Shown: positions 56,104 through 64,000 of the stretch, in pieces
Numbering within the stretch: the first letter of the stretch is position 1
How the letters are laid out: each line of letters starts with the position of its first letter
Assembly (NCBI GenBank): GCA_036873135.1
Contig: JAPTYO010000015.1
Coordinates: 6,328,966 to 6,392,965 of the forward strand
Origin: Clarkia xantiana subsp. parviflora
Lineage: Eukaryota; Streptophyta; Magnoliopsida; Myrtales; Onagraceae
DNA length: 64,000 bases
Direction of reading: 5' to 3'
Made by a program: the position numbers and the translations under genes
Notes under the pieces: generated by a model
Told to the model about the DNA's origin: nothing
What the model saw: the letters and a program-made list of their open reading frames with translations, nothing else
Databases searched by the model: none

Positions 56104-56419
56104 CAAGGTGGACTATGCATGCACCGACTTCTCGCACTTGGCAAAATAATCGGGATGAGCGTACGAAGAAAATCGGTAATCCGGGCCGGGTCCGTATGTC
56201 CGGATCGCCTTAGGGCTATCCGGGCCTCCGGATCGCCTTAGGGCTATCCGGGCTCCGGATCGCCTTAGGGCAATCCGGAAGTCCTACGATCCGGGTACCG
56301 CGTGTATTTCGGACCGTTTTTAGACTTGGGTGTCCGCGAAAGAGTTCTTTTACGGGTTTTGGAGTATTTTGCGAGGCCCGAAATGTAAATACGAACCCGA
56401 ATTGGACAGATATCTAACA
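56104..56419 (-). repeat. Element B 5' LTR, outer part
   Basis: It continues the LTR begun at 44973-45364 after the duplicated GTCAC. It has extra copies of CCGGATCGCCTTAGGGCTAT compared with the other LTR and ends CTAACA before ATTCA. Confidence 0.92.
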
Positions 56420-56559
56420 ATTCACATTTTTATTTTATAAATATAAATTTTATTAAAAAGTGAATATATTAAATGTCAATATTTAGTCCATTGGGTAAGT
56501 ACCTATAATCAGAACAGGAGTGAAGTCATATGTATAATGAACATGCGGTAGGGATGTAA

Positions 56560-57640
56560 AGACTATTTGGACTGTTTTAATGAAACGATTGATGGAAATT
56601 GATCGCTGTGTTGCCTTGTACGGATGGCTGATTTCCCATCACTTATTACAATAGACGGCTATAAATTGTTTTTCAGTTTTAGCCGATATTATTTGAAATA
56701 CAATCATTTATAATTAGTATAGAATAAAATAGACATATGCATACATCCCAACCCCACATTAAACATACCCAATATGTATTGTTAATTTATCGTGTCATAT
56801 AAATAAATATATATACGAAACTATAATATTATCTGACCGAACACTTGAAGCTGACATTACATTCGAACATTAAAGCACAACCAAACACTGTAATCTAAAA
56901 TTACATTACGTAGCGCACATTAACTTGTAATTCGCTACACCGGGTTTACTGACTGCCGCATTATGCTGCTACTCTACGCACTGATTGGAGTATTCTGACG
57001 TAGTAGCTGTTGTCTGGAAGTCCTTGCACATGCACTCTAGTTAATCTCACTAAATTAATGTTCAGTTACGTCCGTCCAAACCTCCCCTATCAGGGAGAAT
57101 AATAGCCATTTAGGTGATCTGCAGTATGCCACCCAAACAAATACAAACTGTTCTCCCACCTAGAATAACTTATTCTAACGTGGGAGTTCATAATACCTCT
57201 TTTAGTAGTGGCAGGGAGTGCATAATACCTATTTTCAGAGCAGTTTACGTGGTAGGAGGACTAGATTCGAGAACCATACAGTGTCGACGGTTCGACAACT
57301 ATTCATAGTAACAAAAAACAATATCCACATAATTCGTCGAAGATTCCTGCAAAGAAAATACCTATTAATAAACAGCAAAACAAAGTATTAGTTGTAGAAA
57401 GTGTTATGTGAAAACAGTAACTGCGAAACTCGTCACACACCACGTCGCGGGTGAAAACAACGATAAAGTTTTTAAAAAATCTAAGTCCTTCCAATATAAA
57501 CAAGGTGGAGAGGGAAATTGGGTAATTTCTAAAGGTTGTCTGACAGCCTTCTTATAAGCGGATTTAAAACCAGAGGACAGATCTCAGCCGTTGATCTGAA
57601 ACGCCACTTGTCAAGAGGTTTAGAGCAAAATAATATCCAC
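56560..57640. repeat. Tandem duplication, unit 1
   Basis: Three landmarks occur here and again in the same order in 57830-59730: TTGCCTTGTACGGATGG, AAACACTGTAATCTAAAATT with CATTACGTAGCGCA, and the block GGGAGTTCATAATACCTC to AGGACAGATCTCAGCCGTTG. The last block contains the KRYYELP-type exon remnants on minus. Confidence 0.7.
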
Positions 57641-57675
57641 GATCCATTTTTAAAGTGCCACGTGTCCACTTAAAG

Positions 57676-57676
<1 letters not shown>

Positions 57677-57722
<46 letters not shown>
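57677..57722. repeat. CT dinucleotide microsatellite
   Basis: About 23 CT repeats lie between the two duplicated units. Confidence 0.95.
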
Positions 57723-57725
<3 letters not shown>

Positions 57726-57829
57726 CCAACCTTTATTTGGTCGTAAATAACATTGTTGCTATCACCAAAGTGAATCTGAGTCTATATTTTTAATTGTCAC
57801 TTTTACTTTGTCAGACCAAATATAGTAGA

Positions 57830-59730
57830 ATGAACACGGTTTTGCTGCCTTGTACAGATGGGTGATGTCGTATCACTTATTACATCAACTTTCCAGATCT
57901 CATAATTTTTTTCTATTTGAAATACTAATTTAGAAGTTAATATACATTTAGAATTACTACTTATAAATAAATTAGGCATATACATATTTGAAATGTCTTC
58001 AAATATTTGAAAACATAATATTACAACATATGAATTCGTATCAAACCATTATGTTAAGTGCAAAGCACAAGTAGAAAACCTAGCTGTTGTACATGAAAGC
58101 AAACACATAAAACAACATGGGATGTTCCATTAAAATATCCCAAATATGGCAACTATACGTTTCATTTTTTTTTCAAAATTCACACATGTACGTATTAGTA
58201 CATTTCCGACTTTTATAGATAAAATACCAGCGCCTATTCACTTTATAAGTACTCTCTTCCATTAGTGTATTTGCGTACGGCAATTTTCTACTTATGGTAC
58301 ATACCGATAAAATGGTTTTTATTCGACCTCAATATATGAACGTCAGTAAGAGCCAAATTTGTGGTTATTTCAAACATCAACAAGTATAATGACAGCTTAT
58401 TATTATTATTACAAACAAAAATAGAACAACCACATAGTATTACGTATGACGAAACAGGGAGTGTGGGATAGGACACGATGGCCGGAACATAATAGAAATC
58501 TAATCCTCTTCTTGTTAAGGGATTTGACGATAACCGAAATCCCACCACGTTAAGTACTACCACACCAGTTGGATATTATCAATAAAGGAGGACTGTCGTG
58601 TTATTCTCATTCATTTAAATATTCATTCGGTGCAGATGCTAACAGCAATTGGATTACTCGTGGAGTCGTGGTAGTGGGCGCTCCTTTACATTATTCTCCT
58701 TTGATACTAGAGGTACATATAATATTATTAAGTCCCAACCAAACATGAAACAAATCCAAACTCTATTGTTTATTAATCATATTTATTTAATAAATAAATA
58801 CAGTTACTTATGTAAATGCTTATACAAAATTTGTGTCTCCTAAATTTTTATTTATTTTAAGAGGCTGATTTCACGTTGCTTATTATCCTCGTCACTTTAA
58901 AATGTTACATGTTTTCAAAATATATATTCTTTTAATTCTTTTATATTAAGATATAATATACTATCATATATATTAATCTAGTTTTAACAAAATCCATTAC
59001 AATTCACGTTACAACACACACCAAACACTGAAATCAGCCATTACATATGTAATCTAACATTACAAAACGTAGTGCAAATTCTTTCTAACACACACGTAAA
59101 GTACATATTATTATTGTTAATAACGTACATAATGTTACACATATTTTATAATTACAAAACAGGCCTACCGATGATCAGAAACATTCCTAAAGAAATACAG
59201 AGAGGTAGGGGCTGAAAAGATCAACGGAATCAGACCCTATAGAACAGTTCTCCCACCTGGAATAAATTATACCTAGGTGGGAGTTCATAATGCCTCTTTT
59301 GGTAGAGATAGGGAGTGCATAATGCCACTTTTCAAAGCAGTTTACGTGGTAGGAGGACTACATCCGAGGACCATACCTTGTCGACGCTTTGACAACTATT
59401 CGTTGTGAAAAAAAAATATCCACAAAATTCGTCGAACATTCATGCAAACAAAATGCCTATTAATACACAGCAAAACAATAATACACAGCAAAAAAAATAT
59501 TAGTTGGACCAATTACGTACCTTGAAAACAGGCGCTGTGTAAATCATCACACACCACAACGAATCGGGGGGGGGGGGGGTTTAACAAAAATCAAGGTCCT
59601 TCGAAAACAAATAAGGTTGGATAGGGTAATGGAGTAAGTTCTAACTCACACCCTTCTTATAAGGGGATTTAAAACCAGAGGACAGATCTCAACCGTTGAT
59701 CTGAAACACCACTTGTCGAGGGTTTTCACT
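57830..59730. repeat. Tandem duplication, unit 2, with about 0.8 kb of extra DNA
   Basis: Matches unit 1 at 57846, 59025 and 59200-59730. The stretch 58050-58980 has no partner in unit 1; it is AT-rich and carries only short, unrecognised ORFs. A run of 14 G (59566-59579) lies in the last block. Confidence 0.65.
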
Positions 59731-60390
59731 CCCAAATTGTTTACCCATTTAATAGGGATTTAGAATAAAATCAAATCCATAAAACTCCATAAAGCCTAAG
59801 CTAAAAATCATTGCGTCTATGCAATCCCGATAAATGGTAAATTCAGTAATTAGTTCGCTACTTACAAGTTTGTGTTTGAAGTCTGAATTCTTTTATTTTT
59901 GTGAAATTTTATTCAAAGTAGATGAAAATCACAAAATAAAAAAATGGCTTTATATTATATACATTAAATTAATATACCAATAAATGAAATGAAAGAATTA
60001 AAGTGGAACGACTGTAGACCAAATTCGTTGTTATGTTTATATTTTCTTTTTTCTAATGATATTAAAAATTGGTAAATTGTCGCAAAATATTTTATTGGAG
60101 TTAAAAAAAAAAATGGTCTGATCATATATCATGAACCCAATAATAACCCTTAGATAATTGTTGTGTGGCATCACTATATTAGTATATATAATCACTTGAT
60201 TTAAGGCAGCCGCTTATAAATATTTATCTTTTCATAATAAGGTTATTAAAATAAAAAAAGAAAATATTTATTTACGTAGCGTATTTAACGAACATGATGT
60301 ACACAATAGTTAATCGTATAAACAATCCATGAACATTTATTCGTTCTAAACTTGTCAAACATTTCATCGTTACTGTCGACACTGTACACA
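59731..60390. other. AT-rich intergenic DNA, nothing recognised
   Basis: No ORF above background and no repeat structure noticed on either strand. Confidence 0.4.
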
Positions 60391-60693
60391 CTAGTAAAGT
60401 CGTATAATCAATGTCGCCAACAGTAGTTGTAAAACAGGAAAACTAACAACAGTAACAACATCAGAAATATAGTGTGTACAATCGAACCCAAACGTTCTGC
60501 TTGCTTGTAGAGCAATTTGAAGGTATCTTAAGCATGCTTCCTTCCTTTCTCCATCCAAAGTAAGAATCAGGGAAGGATTCATAAGACTTTCAGCAGCTTC
60601 AGAAAAATGAAGCGAGGCACACTGCATACCTCTCTCCATCAGCAAGTTGGGACCTGCTACCTTCTCATACGACCTCTTTACACAGGAGAACAT
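60391..60693 (-). CDS. Hypothetical 100-residue ORF
   Basis: Open from MFSCVKRSYEKVAGPN to a hydrophobic C-terminus (LLLATLIIRLY). It includes CLRYLQIALQASRTFGFDC, which looks like an amphipathic helix. No family is recognised. On minus the DNA immediately upstream (60970-60694) is somewhat less AT-rich than its surroundings and may be a preceding exon region. It could be a remnant or part of a spliced gene. Confidence 0.3.
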   Translation of the reverse strand: MFSCVKRSYEKVAGPNLLMERGMQCASLHFSEAAESLMNPSLILTLDGERKEACLRYLQIALQASRTFGFDCTHYISDVVTVVSFPVLQLLLATLIIRLY

Positions 60694-61205
60694 ACGTAAC
60701 GCTGATCGAACGGCGTCGGTACGCCTCTGTGAATATCACAAAGACACTACCCTATGCATGCACCCTTTACGTAAAGATGGCCGGTTAGGCAGATGATGAT
60801 CAGACGATTCAGGGTCTTTCGATCTACAAGTGAGCAATTGTGAACTTATCTAGGCTAGGAAAAGCCTGTAGATGCACACCCAACCTGGGGACTTGATGCA
60901 AGCATCTAGTCCTCTCCAAGGAAGAAAGCTCAACTAAATCCATCCCTGCAGAGGTATCATCTGCCTAACATGAGGGAGTTCATAATACCTCTTTTCAGAG
61001 CATTAGGGTAAACGCACAACTAATGGATAAGTTCGACGCCATCTGTTACAGTAGCTACAGTATAGGCCAATAACCCTATGACGGAAATATTCACAGCGTG
61101 GACTGTTCGTTACCTGGAAAAATAAAACCAAAATGTTACTATACAACCGTAACAATAATCAAAACCACAACGGATGTCTTATTGAAGAAACTCACATGAG
61201 TAGAG

Positions 61206-61400
61206 GTGATGCCAATGGCTAAGCTCGTACAAACTGTAGACAAAATAAGAAAAATAGAATTCTACGACGCAACACCAGAGGAATCAAGGGAGTTGAGAGT
61301 TAATCCTGATCTGATAAACCTCCCATCCTCTTATGGGCGTATGGTCAAAACCCTGATGAGGTCAGCTGATCTAGACCATCAGTTCACATCAACTATATGA
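61206..61400 (+). CDS. Hypothetical 64-residue ORF
   Basis: Reads MMPMAKLVQTVDKIRKIEFY with a charged, hydrophilic remainder (TPEESRELRVNPD). Composition is protein-like, but length is short, no domain is visible and no TATA box or splice pattern decides it. Confidence is low. Confidence 0.25.
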   Translation: MMPMAKLVQTVDKIRKIEFYDATPEESRELRVNPDLINLPSSYGRMVKTLMRSADLDHQFTSTI

Positions 61401-62680
61401 AGATGGAAGGTATCCTGACTGCCATTTATTCAATCGTTTGATTAAATGCGGTCATCAATTAGTTATTGTAACCGTTGGATTAAAGGAGTTCAAACACTCA
61501 ACCTGATATCGGAGAAGAATTTTTCTTTTAATAAATAAATCACTATTTTAATCAAATCGTTTTCAAAGATATTACAATTGAAATTATAATATCACTATGT
61601 TCTTCTGTCCGCAAGTATAAGATAACATGATGGTGTTAAACATGTTTTATAAATTCATATACAAAAAAAAATTTATGTATTGATAGTAATCACAAAAATA
61701 TATTTTAAATTAATTTTGTATTGTTTCTTTAAAATTAAAGTGCATTTTTATAATATTTGATTTTATTTATTATTTACAAAAAAAATCGACTTTTGGATTG
61801 ATGTTATATTATTTATAACATAATATTAGTACGTATCCTTTATGTGAAAGAGATGTGTATGGGACACAAAAAAAGAATGTGAATAATAAGAGTACTAAAC
61901 AACCATAGTTAAGCATATATATATATCAAATTATAGGACATTTAAATTTTATATAAAATATGTATATTTAGTCTATCCAAATTTATTTAGTTGGACCAAT
62001 AATGGTTTGTGGAATAGTGTTCAGTTTTCAAATAGTGGTCTTACATTTATCAGTTACAAAGAAATTGTATGATATTATGTTTTGAGTGTATTTAATTCAC
62101 GTTACTATCCAACGTACTAACAATTTGGTACCATCAGGGCATTCCGAAAAGTTCCGACTGTGTCAGCATGGCAAGAGTAGTATTTATGACAAACTTGTTA
62201 GACAATTCATAAGTATCTGTCTCTGATGCAACGGGACATTACTTTACTGAGAGAATGGATGGGACGTTCACAATCTAATAAATTTTTTATTGTAAAAACT
62301 CATAATATTACATAAATATTTTTGTTCTTTAAAATTCACCAACTAAAACCTTATTTTGTATTATAAATAACATATAAATTAAATAAAATTGTAAATGTCA
62401 ATTGAAATAAAATAACAAGTACAAAGGAAGACGGTAGAAAATATATTACTATATCTTATTTATTTTTTTGCTCAAGTAGTATATGTTAATAAAAAGAAAT
62501 ACAAAAAATTACCAAAAACAAAATAAATAGAAAGGAAAAAAAGGAAGAGAGAGAAGAATGAGGAAGATAAAGAAAAATCGATAACTAAGTAAATACGAGA
62601 GAGGGAAGCTCAGTTGCACAAATATCAACGATTGAAACATGTCGTAGGGAATTCAACTGATATTTTTAGTCAATCACATT
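61401..62680. other. AT-rich intergenic DNA, nothing recognised
   Basis: Long runs of A and T, no supportable gene on either strand. Confidence 0.4.
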
Positions 62681-62685
62681 TAGCC

Positions 62686-63985
62686 GTTCTCAACTTAAAA
62701 AGAGTGTCATCTCAAATTGCTGATACTCGTCTCTTTAACCGCCTAACTTTACTGTATACACTATCTTGTTTGATATCTCACTGTCTTTTCACAATCTCCA
62801 TTTGTCTCCTCTTTATCTCTCCTCCCTTTAGCCTTTTTTGTAGATATATATATATATATATATATATTCATCCCCAGTTGTTTCTTTACTACTAATAATT
62901 AATACAACTATATATTAACGTAGACAAAATCATTACTTAGAGAGTAGACACTAGAGACGACAAATTATGATGGTTATATAAATTTAATTTAACTTTTGCA
63001 TATATATGATATAAAATTGAGATGTGAGCCTATTTTTCTTACTAGGTCATGCTAGATCAGATGTAATGCGAATTTGAACGTCAAATTGGTAGTTCGCATG
63101 CCAATCTGCGCAGAAAAAAATGGTGGCCCTGGTTAAAGCTCTAAACTATAGTGAACACGAAACATAATAAAAAAAACCTAACAATTCTTAATTTGAATGT
63201 GTACTCAATTTGGAGTTACGATAGTTTGGAAAATAAACAATTCTGTCGACTTAATTAATATTATGTTTATTAGTCAGTACTTATTTAATACTACAAAACA
63301 CAAAACAAACATTATTATATGTACCCATTTGTATATATATACTTATTAAAGATGCCGTTTGTTTTTAATATATATATATATATGCTTCCGCTTTAAAACA
63401 CTGTCGCTCTCGAATTGCTGACACACGTCTAGTCAACCGCTTAGCATATCCTGTCTCTGTTCATGAGTCACACACTGATCTTTCCACATATATATCTCCT
63501 CCCCCTATATTTTTGTTTGTAAATAAACTAACATTACATATAGTTTTTAATTATAATAATAGTGACTATATATAATAAAAAAACTAAATATCATTATGTC
63601 GCATACTAATTAAATATATCTACACCTCAAAATTGTTCCAAAATTCAACAGTTTATGATGTTATTTTTTACAAGTAAAAAAAGTCAATTTACTAGCTCAA
63701 TCTAGATCATGTGTTTTCCAAATTGTAAATCATTTTGGCAGTAGGAAAAAAAACAACGGCCCTGGTGAAAGCTAAATATAGGTGAACACGAAATACATTT
63801 AACAAAACCTACAAAATTTAAATTAGATTGTGTAATTAAGACACAGACTTCTACTATGGTTTGATAGTCAAAGCCATTTTGAGTATGTGAATAGTGCATT
63901 TTGGGTATCAGATGCACTATGGTGCTGATACTCATATTTGGTTATAAGGATTTTCTATCCAAATATATTATGGTCTATATGAATT
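62686..63985. repeat. Local tandem duplication, two units of about 0.7 kb
   Basis: Unit 1 (about 62686-63300) and unit 2 (about 63395-63985) share GTCATCTCAAATTGCTGA against GTCGCTCTCGAATTGCTGA, then GGCCCTGGTTAAAGCT against GGCCCTGGTGAAAGCT, then GTGAACACGAAA and ACAA(T/A)TT(C/T)AA stretches. TA microsatellites occur at 62845-62867 and near 63370. Old divergence with many indels. No gene is evident. Confidence 0.6.
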
Positions 63986-64000
63986 AAGTGACTTAGAACT

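Larger units (their letters stand above)
35204..56419 (-). mobile_element. Tat-lineage Ty3 retrotransposon (element B, outer), split by element C
   Basis: Termini TGTTA...TAACA and target duplication ATTCA (35199-35203 and 56420-56424) define an element on minus. Its 5' LTR (right side) is interrupted at GTCAC by element C (45365-56098). Reading from its 5' end it has a primer site, a tiny Gag remnant joined to protease, RT, two RNase H domains, integrase, then about 5 kb with an antisense gene, a minisatellite and the 3' LTR. Gag capsid and nucleocapsid are absent. Stops and frameshifts break pol. Confidence 0.93.

Noticed and set aside
1..64000. Bacterial-type features such as CRISPR arrays, operons or attachment sites.
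   Set aside because: Regular repeats are long, variable minisatellites without spacers; gene structure and mobile elements are those of a plant nuclear genome.

Overview
This window reads as eukaryotic nuclear DNA from a flowering plant, most likely a eudicot. The evidence is AT-rich intergenic sequence, spliced genes with GT-AG introns, an F-box family of the plant At2g35280-like type, Copia and Ty3 (Tat-lineage) LTR retrotransposons, and hAT and Mutator-type miniature elements with clean target-site duplications (TSDs). I saw no rRNA, tRNA, CRISPR or bacterial feature. Species cannot be fixed from the sequence.

Left part (1-9.6 kb): a Mutator-like foldback element (707-1521, 9-bp TSD), an LTR-like remnant, an unusual tandem series of foldbacks (2.15-2.66 kb), one apparently intact two-exon F-box gene on the minus strand (3429-4205), a short coiled-coil gene (5390-5821) and three hAT-type elements with perfect 8-bp TSDs (6126-6670, 7938-8447, 8700-9489).

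Middle (9.6-35.2 kb): a segmentally duplicated neighbourhood. Each unit holds a conserved upstream block, an F-box gene on plus and a degenerate convergent gene on minus. Copies 2 and 3 of the F-box gene are broken and copy 4 is only a tail. A Copia element with identical LTRs (10585-16187) sits in the leader of copy 2. A degenerate Tat element (19331-27542) lies just beyond that unit. A four-copy satellite-like array (27.9-29.5 kb) and a CCHC zinc-knuckle ORF follow.

Right-centre (35.2-56.4 kb): two nested Tat-lineage elements in opposite orientation, both with TSDs. The outer one (minus) has pol but almost no gag. The inner one (plus) has two gag-like regions and protease but no pol. They share terminal LTR sequence, polypurine tract, a minisatellite, a GC-rich island at the same distance from the 3' LTR, and a multi-exon antisense gene whose protein and intron positions are conserved. 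This complementary pair with a shared antisense gene is the most interesting system here.

Right end (56.4-64 kb): AT-rich DNA with two older local tandem duplications, microsatellites and a few short unrecognised ORFs. The only genes I would call probably functional are the F-box gene at 3.4-4.2 kb and the coiled-coil gene at 5.4-5.8 kb.
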